Shown: positions 51,453-61,287, counted from the stretch's first letter. The stretch: DNA of 64,000 nt from Rheinheimera sp. 1928-s (GCF_029269265.1 NZ_JARIXP010000001.1:827452-891451), one strand, 5' to 3'. The notes: generated from the letters alone by a model not told the origin. Numbers and translations: made by a program.

Positions 51453-52499
51453 TTGAACACATCGAAACGCCCAGTTTGGCTTATAAGAATCATCTTGGCT
51501 ATCGTTGTAATAAGCTGCGTGGTGATATTCGTGCCTTGGCTTGCCGCCCGTGCTTATTTAGCTCCATTACCAGATACGGTTCAACAGCAAGTGGATGATG
51601 CTATTCATTATGACCTGGATGGCATTGTCCTGTATGTGGATGTAAAAGGTCAGGCTCCTCAGTTTTATGCTGCAGGCTGGAAAAATAGAAAGAATAAAGT
51701 GCCTGCGGATCCACATGCTTTGTTCAAGATTGGCAGTATCAGCAAGTTATATATTGCTGCTGCAACAGCCAAATTAGTCAGGTATCAGCAGTTATCCTTA
51801 GATGACACTCTCGCAAAACACCTGCCGGAACTGGAAGGACGAATAAAAAACGCAAACAAGATTACCCTTAAAATGCTGTTACAGCATCGTAGTGGCATCC
51901 CCGATTGGATTGACGACCCTGAGTTTCCATGGACCACATCATTGAAGGATGTGAATGAATATCTTGAATTGGTACTCGATGAACCCGCGGAATTTGAGCC
52001 GGACAGTTGTTACGACTATTCCAATACGAACTACCTGTTGATTGGTCGTATTCTCGACAAAACGTTAGGCTATGGCCATCAAGACTATATCCATAGTGAG
52101 ATTTTGGCTCCTCTTCACCTGTCGCACACCTTTGGAGTATTGAGTGATGTAGACCTGAGCAAAGTCTCCAGTGGCTACTACACGGATTATGATGGGGACG
52201 TGAAAATGCTGGATATTTTAGTACCCGGTGGTTCTATGGTAGCGACAGCGGAAGATACAGGAATATTTCTTCGGGCACTGAATGATGGAACTTTATTCGA
52301 TGATGTGGAGCAGGGCATTTATTCTTCCATCTACCTGTATGAGCATACGGGGTTGTGGCCAGGATATTCGAGCATTGCACGCTACCACAAGGATATTGAC
52401 GCAGTGGTTATTCAGTTTGTTAACACAAGCGGTGGAAACTCCTGGATGGTGTCAGAAATAGTGTATGACCGCATTGTCAAAATTCTACACAAGCATTAG
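51453..52499 (+). CDS. Membrane-anchored serine hydrolase, beta-lactamase/class C fold
   Basis: 348 residues if started at TTG 51453 (NTSKRPVWLIR follows); the frame is open to 51384 but runs into the repeat, and no ATG occurs early, so the true 5' end may be lost. A membrane anchor lies just after the start (IRIILAIVVISCVVIFV). Catalytic SxxK is SISK (Ser codon at 51735), and YSN stands in CYDYSNTNYLLIG. These fit the Pfam beta-lactamase family that includes esterases and D-aminopeptidases as well as class C enzymes. The KTG-like third motif is not obvious (HTG in EHTGLWPG). Real beta-lactam resistance is not implied. Confidence 0.85.
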   Translation: MNTSKRPVWLIRIILAIVVISCVVIFVPWLAARAYLAPLPDTVQQQVDDAIHYDLDGIVLYVDVKGQAPQFYAAGWKNRKNKVPADPHALFKIGSISKLYIAAATAKLVRYQQLSLDDTLAKHLPELEGRIKNANKITLKMLLQHRSGIPDWIDDPEFPWTTSLKDVNEYLELVLDEPAEFEPDSCYDYSNTNYLLIGRILDKTLGYGHQDYIHSEILAPLHLSHTFGVLSDVDLSKVSSGYYTDYDGDVKMLDILVPGGSMVATAEDTGIFLRALNDGTLFDDVEQGIYSSIYLYEHTGLWPGYSSIARYHKDIDAVVIQFVNTSGGNSWMVSEIVYDRIVKILHKH

Positions 52500-52671
52500 G
52501 CATTTGTCGGTTATGTCAGCTGTTGCTATAAATTCAGGCAGGTTTCTGAGCTGCTAATCAAAAGGTTGCCGTCGCACGTGAGGTTGTTGCGAAATGGACA
52601 AAGTCTGACCCTTAGGTGCTCACTATAATTTTTTGCATCTCAGTATATTGGTCTGGCTCAACTTCTAATGA

Positions 52672-53562
52672 CTAAAGCTCACCCTGCAGTAACTTAGTGC
52701 GGATTTCTGCTAACTCTGCCCTGCGTGCATCAGTGGTTTCTGGATAAGCTAAATCCAGTTTGGCCAGAGTTTCGTTAATAATGGCGGAAATGATTAAGCG
52801 GGCATTTTTCTTGTCATCGGCCGGTATCACATACCAGGGCGCAACTTTGGTGCTGGTATTGCTTATACACTCGGCATAGGCACTCATGTAACTGTCCCAG
52901 TGTTGGCGCTGTGCTGTGTCGGCTTCGGAGAACTTCCAGTTTTTGTTGGGGTTGTCGATGCGGTCGAGGAAACGGCGGCATTGTTCTTCTTTAGACAGGT
53001 GTAAAAAGAACTTGATGACTTTAGTGCCGTTGCGCACCAGATGTGCTTCAGAGCCAACAATAGAACGGTAGCGATCTCGCCAGAAAGGCCCGGAGTTCAG
53101 GTTTTTGTACGGCAGTTTTTGCGCCTCTAATAGCTGGGGTTGCACCTTTACAATCAGTACTTCTTCGTAGTAAAAACGGTTGAAAATACCTATTTGCCCA
53201 CGCTCAGGCAGGGCACAGTGGCTGCGCCAGAGAAAATCATGATCCAGTTCGGTGGCACTTGGGTGCTTGAAACTGTGTACCCGGCAGCCTTGTGGGTTTA
53301 TGCCCGACATCACATGGCGAATAGCGCCGTCTTTACCTGCAGCATCCATCGCCTGAAAGATAATCAGCAGGGAATAACTGTTGTCGGCATAAAATAATTC
53401 CTGAGCTTTTTTCAGTTTGTCGGTGCTGGCGCTCAGCTGTTTTTTATAATCTTTTGAGGAGCTGTAGAGTGGTTCAGCCAGCGTGGCGTGCTGGTGCAAA
53501 TCCAGTTTAGTGCCTGGGGCTACGGCATAATCGGCACTGCTGATCGTTGGCTGTTTTGTCAT
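52672..53562 (-). CDS. Polyphosphate kinase 2 family protein (PPK2)
   Basis: 296 residues. P-loop with the PPK2 form FQAMDAAGKDGAIRHVMSG, followed by INPQGCRVHSFKHP, a lid with ERGQIGIFNRFYYEEVLIVKV (PPK2-typical Arg and Asp/Glu residues) and FFLHLSKEEQCRRFLDRI. Length and sequence match the single-domain PPK2 enzymes that transfer phosphate between polyphosphate and nucleotides; AMP or ADP preference cannot be decided here. Monocistronic, cytoplasmic. Confidence 0.94.
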   Translation of the reverse strand: MTKQPTISSADYAVAPGTKLDLHQHATLAEPLYSSSKDYKKQLSASTDKLKKAQELFYADNSYSLLIIFQAMDAAGKDGAIRHVMSGINPQGCRVHSFKHPSATELDHDFLWRSHCALPERGQIGIFNRFYYEEVLIVKVQPQLLEAQKLPYKNLNSGPFWRDRYRSIVGSEAHLVRNGTKVIKFFLHLSKEEQCRRFLDRIDNPNKNWKFSEADTAQRQHWDSYMSAYAECISNTSTKVAPWYVIPADDKKNARLIISAIINETLAKLDLAYPETTDARRAELAEIRTKLLQGEL

Positions 53563-54106
53563 TTGTTATCACTCGCTGTAGGTAAATTGGCGTACTGATC
53601 TGTATTCAGGGTTTTCGTCAGATCGGCCTCTGGGTCAGGTTTTGTAACGCAGGTCATTTAGGCCCTCCGCTTTGAGTGTCGATTGAGCAGACCCATTTAG
53701 ATAGCCCCCAATGGTGATAACACATAGCAGCCGTGACTGCCACCACATCTTTAAGCAGATAAACGATAAACAGAGCAAAACAGCTATCTCAGGGGCTTGT
53801 GTGTCACTAACGGGCTGGTTTGATTACACCTGCTTAGCACGACCATGCACCAACCCCTGTTGAAATAAATTTACGCCATAGTTGAATTTTTATATTGCCA
53901 CTTAAACGATTAAGTTGTAGTTTTAAAGCATAAATAAAAAGTAATAATCTGACATGCCAGATGACGTTGTCATTGAGCCCTGGGGAGGGTAAAGCGTGCC
54001 GGGTACCATGGAAGCCGACTACACTCAGCATTAAGCTGATTGGGGCGGTATTTCCTGATAAAAATCAGCATCGATAAAATCGAATGCGTTATGACAGGGT
54101 AGACCC
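53563..54106. other. 544-base divergent intergenic region
   Basis: Between the divergent PPK2 and MFS genes. Bases 53880-53950 are A/T-rich (AAGCATAAATAAAAAGTAAT) and may hold promoters, but no pair of good boxes was found. Short ORFs here lack ribosome-binding sites. No RNA gene recognised. Confidence 0.45.
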
Positions 54107-55354
54107 ATGCAACAAGTTCAAACTTTAAATGCGAGTTCGCCACCTTCATCCACAGCACCGCTTTCGCCCAGTGCTTTTACGCAGGTGAAGTGGATGACTT
54201 GCCTGATGTTTTTTGTCTTCGCTATGACCACAGATGCAGTGGGCGTCATTATTCCGCAAGTCGTCGCGCAGTTTCAGTTAAGCCTGACCGAAGCCGCAGC
54301 TTTTCATTATGTGCCTATGTTGTTTATTGGTTTATCCGGTTTGTTTTTGGGCCGTTATGCCGATCGCTTTGGCCGGAAAAAGGTGATCCTTGCCGGTTTA
54401 GCGCTTTACGCTATAGCTTGTGTGGCTTTTATTTTTGGCGAAAGCTTTTTGTATTATCTGCTGCTGTTGGGTGTCAGTGGTTTAAGCATAGGTTTATTTA
54501 AAACCGGCGCTTTGGCTTTAGTGGGCGATGTGAGTCCTGATGCCAACAGCCACACCAGACTGATGAACAGAGTCGAAGGTTTTTTTGGTTTAGGTGCGAT
54601 ATTTGGCCCTGCTTTGGTTGGCTTATTAATTGCGGCCTCCTTGGATTGGACTCAGCTTTATCTGTTGGCAGGGCTTATTTGTGCCCTGTTATTGGTGATG
54701 GCGTTACGACTGGATTACCCGGCTTATCAGCCACAACAACAAAGTTCAATTTGGCAAAGTCTGGCCTTGGTGAAAGATAAACATGCGCTGGGGTTTTCGC
54801 TGGCTATAGCTTGTTATGTGGCCACCGAAGTCGCCATTTTTGTTTGGTTGCCTACCTTGTTACAAAGTTACGATGGCAACTTCACTGTGCTGGCCGCCCA
54901 CGCCATTACAGTGTTTTTTATTCTGCGCACAGCGGGTCGTTTTTTGGCCGAGTGGTTGCTGCTGCGTTTTAACTGGACAGCTTTATTAGCCTGGTTTGGC
55001 AGCGCTATTTTTATCTGTTTTGCGCTGAGTATGTATTTTGGCGTCGCTGCTGCTTTATGGCTGATGCCGCTGTCAGGGCTTTTTATGTCGATGATGTACC
55101 CTACGTTAAACTCCAAAGGCATCAGCTGTTTTCCACGTCAGCAGCACGGCGCAGCTGCAGGTTTAATTCTGGCTTTTACCGCCTTGGCTGCAGCTTTAGG
55201 GCCTTTGCTGATGGGGCTGGTTGGTGATGCGATGGGTGATGTACGTTATGGTTTTTATCTGGCGACAGGTTTTGCTTTGCTGTTAATGCTGGGGCTGTGG
55301 TGGAACCATTTTGTGCAACCTGCTGCCAGACGATTAGCGCTTGGGCATGATTAA
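54107..55354 (+). CDS. MFS transporter
   Basis: 415 residues with twelve predicted helices. The MFS signature after helix 2 is present (GRYADRFGRKKVILAG), and a weaker copy of the loop is seen in the second half (GRFLAEWLLLRF). A hydrophilic N-terminus of about 25 residues precedes helix 1 (WMTCLMFFVFAMTTDAVGV). It is an inner-membrane proton-linked transporter; the substrate is unknown. A shared bidirectional terminator separates it from the convergent halogenase-like gene. Confidence 0.94.
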   Translation: MQQVQTLNASSPPSSTAPLSPSAFTQVKWMTCLMFFVFAMTTDAVGVIIPQVVAQFQLSLTEAAAFHYVPMLFIGLSGLFLGRYADRFGRKKVILAGLALYAIACVAFIFGESFLYYLLLLGVSGLSIGLFKTGALALVGDVSPDANSHTRLMNRVEGFFGLGAIFGPALVGLLIAASLDWTQLYLLAGLICALLLVMALRLDYPAYQPQQQSSIWQSLALVKDKHALGFSLAIACYVATEVAIFVWLPTLLQSYDGNFTVLAAHAITVFFILRTAGRFLAEWLLLRFNWTALLAWFGSAIFICFALSMYFGVAAALWLMPLSGLFMSMMYPTLNSKGISCFPRQQHGAAAGLILAFTALAAALGPLLMGLVGDAMGDVRYGFYLATGFALLLMLGLWWNHFVQPAARRLALGHD

Positions 55355-55374
55355 GGTGTAAGGGCTTTGCACAA

Positions 55375-55402
55375 AACAAAGGCAGCCTTGGCTGCCTTTG
55401 TT
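55375..55402. terminator. Bidirectional terminator between MFS and halogenase-like genes
   Basis: 13-bp stem AACAAAGGCAGCC / GGCTGCCTTTGTT with a 2-base loop, flanked by A- and T-rich sequence on both sides. Lies between two convergent stop codons. Confidence 0.85.
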
Positions 55403-55410
55403 GTTTTAGC

Positions 55411-56922
55411 TTAGAGCGGGGCGGCTTTACAGTATTGGTCTATATACTGCTGGTGAGTCGGTAAAGATAAAGCCGCAGCCTGCATCGCCTGACTGAGTTT
55501 AGCTAAGCGCTCTGCACCTTCAATGCTGCGATACGCCAGCACCGCATCGGTTTTTTGTGGGGTATTAAACTGGCCTATATGCACGGCCAACCAACTGGTG
55601 TTGCCAAATAAATCCATTTCACCCGGAATTAAACGGCCCTGACGTTTAAATTGCTCTATCCGGTAATGTAGTGAGTCTGGCACTGGCATGGCGGCACAGT
55701 AACGCCATAATTCGCTGTCATCCCGCTCTGTCAGCTTGTAATGCAGAATAATAAAGTCGCGGATATTTTCTATTTCGCGAATAGCTACTCTGTTGTATTC
55801 CTCTGTCAACAAAGGGTCAAAATCTTTATCTGGAAACAGCGCTAACAGCTTGGCTATACCGGCCTGAATTAAATGAATACTGGTAGATTCCAGCGGTTCT
55901 AAAAAGCCACTGGCAAGGCCTATGGCCACCACGTTTTTAGTCCAGAACAAGTTGCGTCGTCCTGTAACAAACTGCAGCATTCGGGGTTCAGCTAAGGCCT
56001 TGGCTCCGAGGTTTTGCAGCAGAATATCCTGAGCTTGCTGCTCACTCATAAAGTGGTTACTGAATACATGGCCATTGCCGGTGCGATGTTGCAGCGGAAT
56101 ACGCCATTGCCAGCCAGCCGCATGAGCTGTGGATTTGGTGTATGGGGTAAAGTCGCCACGTTCACTGGGTACTGCCCATGCTCTGTTGCATGGCAGCCAG
56201 TGTGACCAGTCCTGATAACCGGTTTTTAATGTGTCTTCAATCAATAAACCCCGAAAGCCGGAGCAATCGATAAACAGCTCACCTTCCACCAACTGACCGT
56301 TATCCAACTGCACTGCTTCAATAAAACCTGAAACAGAGTGTTGTTTTACCGCACTGATTTTACCTTCGATACGCAGCACGCCTTTGGCTTCGGAGTACTG
56401 GCGTAGATAGCGGGCATAAAGGCCAGCATCAAAATGATAGGCATAATCATGGGTAGATAATACATGGCGAGGATCTGTGACTGGGGGGGCGAAACGGCCC
56501 TGCTGTGCTGCCACCCAGGCCATAGAATACTGATCAAAAGCTTCGGCTTTACCCTCACCCTTTGCCTGTAACCAATGATGATGCAGGCTGACCAAATCAA
56601 ACTGGCGGCCATAACTGCCAAAAGGGTGGAAATAACTATAGTTTTGCCGCCCCCAGTTGATGAACTGAATGCCTAATTTAAAAGAGCCCTGAGTGGCGCG
56701 GATAAAGTCGTTTTCGTTTATGCCCAGGCTTTGGTTGAATAAGCGAATGGGCGGAATAGTGGCTTCGCCCACTCCTACTGTGCCTATTTGCTCAGATTCA
56801 ATCAGCGTGATCTGGCAGCCTTGTTGTAATGCATTACTTAAGGCAGCAGCTGTCATCCAGCCTGCTGTGCCTCCGCCCACTATCACTATTTTTTTTATGC
56901 TGTTGTTTTCAGAATAGCTCAT
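55411..56922 (-). CDS. Tryptophan halogenase family flavoprotein
   Basis: 503 residues. FAD-binding GGGTAGW near residue 17. The catalytic Lys of flavin-dependent halogenases fits K82 in FKLGIQFINW, the WxWxIP motif is WQWRIP, and the EPLESTSIHL segment holds the Glu and Ser seen at the active site. All hallmarks are present, so enzyme activity is plausible, yet free tryptophan need not be the substrate: such genes beside TonB receptors in Alteromonadales and Caulobacter are uncharacterised. The ATG overlaps the upstream stop as ATGA. No flavin reductase is adjacent. Confidence 0.93.
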   Translation of the reverse strand: MSYSENNSIKKIVIVGGGTAGWMTAAALSNALQQGCQITLIESEQIGTVGVGEATIPPIRLFNQSLGINENDFIRATQGSFKLGIQFINWGRQNYSYFHPFGSYGRQFDLVSLHHHWLQAKGEGKAEAFDQYSMAWVAAQQGRFAPPVTDPRHVLSTHDYAYHFDAGLYARYLRQYSEAKGVLRIEGKISAVKQHSVSGFIEAVQLDNGQLVEGELFIDCSGFRGLLIEDTLKTGYQDWSHWLPCNRAWAVPSERGDFTPYTKSTAHAAGWQWRIPLQHRTGNGHVFSNHFMSEQQAQDILLQNLGAKALAEPRMLQFVTGRRNLFWTKNVVAIGLASGFLEPLESTSIHLIQAGIAKLLALFPDKDFDPLLTEEYNRVAIREIENIRDFIILHYKLTERDDSELWRYCAAMPVPDSLHYRIEQFKRQGRLIPGEMDLFGNTSWLAVHIGQFNTPQKTDAVLAYRSIEGAERLAKLSQAMQAAALSLPTHQQYIDQYCKAAPL

Positions 56923-58427
56923 CCGGGCTCTCCGCTAATAAAAGGCTGAGGTTCAATATCAAAGGCCAGAGTTAAACGTTCACCCGACTCAAAAGGTACT
57001 GTGTTATGCCATAAGATCGACGGAAATAACACCAGAGTACCAGCTTGTGGTTGGTGCTGCAGTTGAGGGTCTAATGGCAGCTGAAGCTCAGTTGGTGGCG
57101 CGCCAAATTGCAGCCAGCCAGCAGGTGCTTGCCCCAGCTGTTCTGCGGCTGGGATCTCAAGGTGCAAAGCTGCACTGATCCAGCCGGATGGATGGGTGTG
57201 GCTGACATTAAAGCCCTGAGTTTTTAATAAAGTGGACCAGCTGCCGCTAAAACGACTGCGGCCTTGTAAAGCCCGATCGCGTGTTCGTCCTAACAAAGGA
57301 TGTGTAGCTACTGTGTCTGGCAGTTGCTCTACGTAGCTTTTTACTGCGGCTTTTAGCTTTTGTTTTAGCAGCTGCAGCGGTTGTTCATGGCGCAGTAGAA
57401 TATTTTGATCAGTTTGGGTTCCACCACGCACGGATTGCTGGGCAAAAGGCGCTTTGGCTTTATGTAAGGAGCGCAACACAGAGCACAACACAGTTAATTC
57501 AGTAGCGCTTAACTGCAAATCAAAGGCTTTCACAAACATAGGTTCGGTGTCCAGCCACTTGGCTTTTTGCTCACCTGATTGAGCACCCAACAAGCGCCAA
57601 ATCAAAGAGATATAAGGCCAGAACACAGTGGCTGATGCAGTTTCAAGCCAGGGCAGGGCACTTTGCTCTGCAGCTTGCACATCGCCATGGCGCAGCTGAA
57701 ATCGGGTTAACGCCATAGCCCGCAGCGGATCTTGTACCTGACTTGTTTCTGCAAATAACAAGGCCGCTTTTATGCTGTCGCCTGATTCGGCTGCGACAAA
57801 AAGCCTGGCTAAGGTTAGTTGCAATTGCTGACCACAATGCTGTTCGGCTAACCCTAAAATCTGCTCACACTTTTGCCATTGTTTGAGCTGAGCATAACAG
57901 CGAAACCAGTCCAGCCAGAGTGTCAGGTTTTGAGGTTGTTGCGTGCAGGCTTGTTGATAACTGTCAGTAAAATGGCCCGCATCACCTGATGTAAAACGCA
58001 TACTGCTTAGTAATTTATGACCATCCAGCCACAGCGGATGAGCCGCCAGATTTTGTATTAAAAGTTGCTCTGCCAGTTGCTGTTCACCATCAGCGGCCAA
58101 CGCCAAAGCTAAGCCACGGTAGGCATGTAAATCACCCGGAGTCAGAGTGGTGAGCTGATAAAAATGATCGACAGCAGAGTAACCTGCAAAGAAGCGGCTT
58201 TGCGCCAACGCCATCAGGGTTGAGGCATCGGATGGTTGCAGAGCTGCGGCCTGACTAAAGGCATGCACTGCTTCTGCTTCATATTGTTCTTCATGCCAGG
58301 CAAAACCAGCTAATTTCCAGGCGATAAAATCGTCCGGCACCAGCTCCAGATGCTGACGCAGCAGCGGTAAGGCCAGATCGGCCCTGCCTTGTTGCAGATG
58401 CTGTTGTGCCAGTTGAACTCTGGTCAT
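56919..58427 (-). CDS. TPR protein with C-terminal 2OG-Fe(II) oxygenase domain
   Basis: 502 residues from ATG 58427, preceded by AAGGACACTGC; ATG 58445 lies upstream of that site. Residues 1-330 are TPR repeats (AQQHLQQGRADLALPLLRQH, WKLAGFAWHEEQYEAEAVHA). The C-terminal 180 residues match the putative 2OG-Fe(II) oxygenase group: HTHPSGWISAALHLEIP, then LVLFPSILWHNTVPFESGER with distal His and Arg. Stop overlaps the halogenase-like start, so the two are translationally coupled. It may hydroxylate a protein or sugar-linked substrate; unknown. Confidence 0.9.
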   Translation of the reverse strand: MTRVQLAQQHLQQGRADLALPLLRQHLELVPDDFIAWKLAGFAWHEEQYEAEAVHAFSQAAALQPSDASTLMALAQSRFFAGYSAVDHFYQLTTLTPGDLHAYRGLALALAADGEQQLAEQLLIQNLAAHPLWLDGHKLLSSMRFTSGDAGHFTDSYQQACTQQPQNLTLWLDWFRCYAQLKQWQKCEQILGLAEQHCGQQLQLTLARLFVAAESGDSIKAALLFAETSQVQDPLRAMALTRFQLRHGDVQAAEQSALPWLETASATVFWPYISLIWRLLGAQSGEQKAKWLDTEPMFVKAFDLQLSATELTVLCSVLRSLHKAKAPFAQQSVRGGTQTDQNILLRHEQPLQLLKQKLKAAVKSYVEQLPDTVATHPLLGRTRDRALQGRSRFSGSWSTLLKTQGFNVSHTHPSGWISAALHLEIPAAEQLGQAPAGWLQFGAPPTELQLPLDPQLQHQPQAGTLVLFPSILWHNTVPFESGERLTLAFDIEPQPFISGEPG

Positions 58428-58462
58428 GCAGTGTCCTTGAAGCAAGTTAAAGCAGTAAACTG

Positions 58463-58503
58463 AAAAAGCTGGCAGAGTAAAACTTACTTTGCCAGCTTTT
58501 TTT
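58463..58503 (-). terminator. Terminator or attenuator between TonB receptor and TPR gene
   Basis: 12-bp perfect stem AAAAAGCTGGCA / TGCCAGCTTTTT with a 15-base loop, T-run on either strand. It follows the receptor stop by about 20 bases and precedes the TPR gene. Partial read-through would give high receptor and low enzyme levels. Confidence 0.8.
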
Positions 58504-58524
58504 CAGTGTTGTCTTAACTACAAC

Positions 58525-61011
58525 TTAGAAAGTGACAGTCACTGAAGCTGTGGCTGTTCGGCCAATCACAGGATTACCTGAAATAACAGTCGGACTCACT
58601 GACGCGTCTGCCAATGCGCCATTACCACGAATATCAAACTCGTCTGTCAGGTTGTACACCTGAAAGCCAAATTCCAGATTATCAGTAGGGCTGTATCTGA
58701 TGCTGCCCCCTAAAGTGTAGTTATCAGGATATTCGTTACCGGCACCGTCAATAGCTGTTGTCTGGCCTGTGATATTTAAACCCGTCACCCACTGATCATT
58801 AATATGATAGTTGGAGGATAAGGTATAAATTAAATCAGGAATACCGTCAGCCCGGGTCCAATTGGTTGCGCCTGCCGACAGTTTTTCTGCATCCGAATAA
58901 GTGGCATTACCCACCAGTGAGAAATCGCCAATCCGCACTGTACCTAGAATTTCAGCACCCTGAGATTTGTATTCAGCGTCAATAACACAACCACCTGCCA
59001 CACCACCACAACGGGTTGCAGACAACTCATAGGTGCTTTGTTTAAAGTCACCTTTAAGTAAAGTCAGCTCAAAAGTGTAATAGCCATCCATCACTTCACC
59101 GCGGCGTTTTACACCCAGCTCGTACTGATTGACAAAGTCGACGGCTGAAGTTAACCCTTGCTGATTCAGCGAACCATCGGCATTAATTTTGCCGCTGACA
59201 GTCTGGCGGTCACCATTAAAACGGCCACCTTTGGAAGCTCTGGTAAAGAGGCTGGTGTCTTCGTTGAGTTTATACAAGCCACCAACTGTCCATGAAGTGT
59301 AGCTGACAGAGTAGTTCAGGTTTTCACGGGCACCATTGGAGATCAGGGTTGGAATAGCAACACCATCAACCACAGTGTTAAATACTTCACCGCCCGCTGC
59401 TGTCCAGCCTGAAGCGTCGACTGTATCGCGGCGTACACTGGCATCCAGCGTATAAAGATCAGTGTCAAAATCCAGCGCCAGATAAGGGGCTGTATCTGTG
59501 TAGGCTAAATCGTAATCACGGGCGTTGGCACTGCCCCAGTTGTCGTTAAAGCCTGCAATACCATTGGCTGTCAGTTGATTGCCTGCGTCATCAAATAAAT
59601 CCAGCATTGCCGGGTTATCGCCGCTGAGTTCAGAATAAGTTCTGTTGGTATGCCAGTCGGCAGCCACATTCTGATTCATATAAAAATAACCAGCCCGGGC
59701 GGTAAAGGTGTTATCACCTATAGCAAATTCTTTAGAGATGGCTAAATCGTTGACAAAACTGCCGACATCACGAATGTTGGTGTTTACATTGGTGTTGTTG
59801 TTCAGATAAGCCGAATCGTAGAGCTCGCCTGCATTAGGGCCGTTAGCAAAACGAATACTGTCGACTACCGCACCATTGACGGTAGAACCTAAAACACTGG
59901 CTGTGGTGGCTGCATTAAAGAATGGCGAGGTGAAACCACCGCTCATATCAGTCCAGCGCATTTTATTGTCCAGTACTATTTCGTTTTTAAATTCGTAATG
60001 CAGTTCATTGCCCAGTGAAAACGACTCTGTGGTAATGCCTGACATATCCACACGCTCTGTTACACCGTCACGGTTGACGATCAGAAACTCCTGATTGTGG
60101 ATAGAGTAGTTCGATTGATTACGGCCATCAAAACCAGGGTAGGGGCGTAAATCCGTGAAGCTGTTGCCATCATAGTTGGCCAGGGCAGGAGCTCCGGTGT
60201 AATTTGGTTCCTGAGTATCTGCAAATTTGACCAGTACTCGGAAATAGCTGCTTTGGTCTTCAAAAAACTTAGTGACGTTGGCTTTTACCTGTGCACTTTC
60301 GCTGACATTAAAAGCCGCGTCCAGTGGGCCTTTGCCTTGTTTCACATAACCACCGACATGGAAATTCACACTGTCACTGGCTGCACCACCATAACGGAAA
60401 TCAACTTTTTTCTCGTCATGACCTACGCCAGTATTCAGACGAAGTAAACCACCATCTATGTCACCATAATTACTGATGTAGTTGATAATGGCACCTGGTG
60501 ACTGAGAGGAGAAGGTTCCGGCCGTACCACCACGCACCCCTTCAACCCTGTCGACGCTGGAATCAAAGCGGGTCCAGTAGTCGTTATTACCAAACTGCAA
60601 GTCACCAAACAGCACTGTAGGTAAACCATCTTCCTGAATTTGTACAAAAGGCGAACCACCAGTAGCTACTGGCAAACCCCGCACCGCAATATTGGAATTA
60701 CCACCAGGACCGGCAGTACCAGCCACCTGAATACCAGGGATCATGCGGAATACTTCAGCTTCTGAGCTGGGCTGGAAATCTTTGATCATCTCTGCATCGA
60801 CGCTGGTGACCGCAATAGCAGATTCAATCTGGGTACGGCCCGGCACACTGCCTGTGACCACTATGGTTTCAAAGGCTTCGGTTTCAGCTTTTTCTGTGCT
60901 TGCAGCTTCTGTAGCTGCAGTGCTTTGTGCCCACAAAGGGCCAGCTGCAATAAGTGAAGATGCGAATAATACCTGCCGTACTGCAATTGAAACTTTCTGT
61001 TGCTTGAACAT
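58525..61011 (-). CDS. TonB-dependent receptor
   Basis: 828 residues. Signal peptide (QVLFASSLIAAGPLWAQ), then the TonB box-like TIVVTGS, plug domain (EVFRMIPGIQVAGTAG, SNIAVRGLP, VEGVRGGTAGTFSSQSPGA) and a barrel ending in the aromatic-terminated strand RTATASVTVTF. It should import a substrate, perhaps a glycan, peptide or siderophore. An acidic Ala/Glu-rich spacer links signal and TonB box. A perfect 16-base palindrome lies 26 bases before its start codon. First gene of the unit with the TPR and halogenase-like genes. Confidence 0.94.
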   Translation of the reverse strand: MFKQQKVSIAVRQVLFASSLIAAGPLWAQSTAATEAASTEKAETEAFETIVVTGSVPGRTQIESAIAVTSVDAEMIKDFQPSSEAEVFRMIPGIQVAGTAGPGGNSNIAVRGLPVATGGSPFVQIQEDGLPTVLFGDLQFGNNDYWTRFDSSVDRVEGVRGGTAGTFSSQSPGAIINYISNYGDIDGGLLRLNTGVGHDEKKVDFRYGGAASDSVNFHVGGYVKQGKGPLDAAFNVSESAQVKANVTKFFEDQSSYFRVLVKFADTQEPNYTGAPALANYDGNSFTDLRPYPGFDGRNQSNYSIHNQEFLIVNRDGVTERVDMSGITTESFSLGNELHYEFKNEIVLDNKMRWTDMSGGFTSPFFNAATTASVLGSTVNGAVVDSIRFANGPNAGELYDSAYLNNNTNVNTNIRDVGSFVNDLAISKEFAIGDNTFTARAGYFYMNQNVAADWHTNRTYSELSGDNPAMLDLFDDAGNQLTANGIAGFNDNWGSANARDYDLAYTDTAPYLALDFDTDLYTLDASVRRDTVDASGWTAAGGEVFNTVVDGVAIPTLISNGARENLNYSVSYTSWTVGGLYKLNEDTSLFTRASKGGRFNGDRQTVSGKINADGSLNQQGLTSAVDFVNQYELGVKRRGEVMDGYYTFELTLLKGDFKQSTYELSATRCGGVAGGCVIDAEYKSQGAEILGTVRIGDFSLVGNATYSDAEKLSAGATNWTRADGIPDLIYTLSSNYHINDQWVTGLNITGQTTAIDGAGNEYPDNYTLGGSIRYSPTDNLEFGFQVYNLTDEFDIRGNGALADASVSPTVISGNPVIGRTATASVTVTF

Positions 61012-61036
61012 TGTATTTGCCCCCTGTCGGGTAGTT

Positions 61037-61052
61037 ACTTAATCGATTAAGT
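61037..61052. promoter_or_regulatory. LacI-type operator before the TonB receptor
   Basis: ACTTAATCGATTAAGT is a perfect 16-base palindrome with the central CG typical of LacI-family operators. It lies 26 bases upstream of the receptor start codon, where binding would block transcription. The half-site differs from the palindrome at 63519, so the protein involved is uncertain. Confidence 0.65.
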
Positions 61053-61287
61053 TATTTTTTTATAAAAAAGCAACTGCCAGCTTTTTGCTATAGAGTCGCT
61101 TTTTTGAATCATTGGATGAAGTTTTTTAATTCATCTCTTAATCGTTTTACTTCCGAATTAAACTGATGTCAAGTCTGTCCATAAAATAATCAATGTTTAA
61201 GCGGGAGTTTGCTGCAGAAAAATACCAGTGACGAAAGGCCGGGGATGGAGCCCCCGGCTTTACTGACTGCTTTTACAACTTATCAGA

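Noticed and set aside
52595-52620. GGACAAAGTCTGACCCTTAG as a further copy of the GGGGTCAGAT repeat
   Set aside because: Only about eight bases (TCTGACCC) match and no inverted partner is nearby. Too little to call a repeat.
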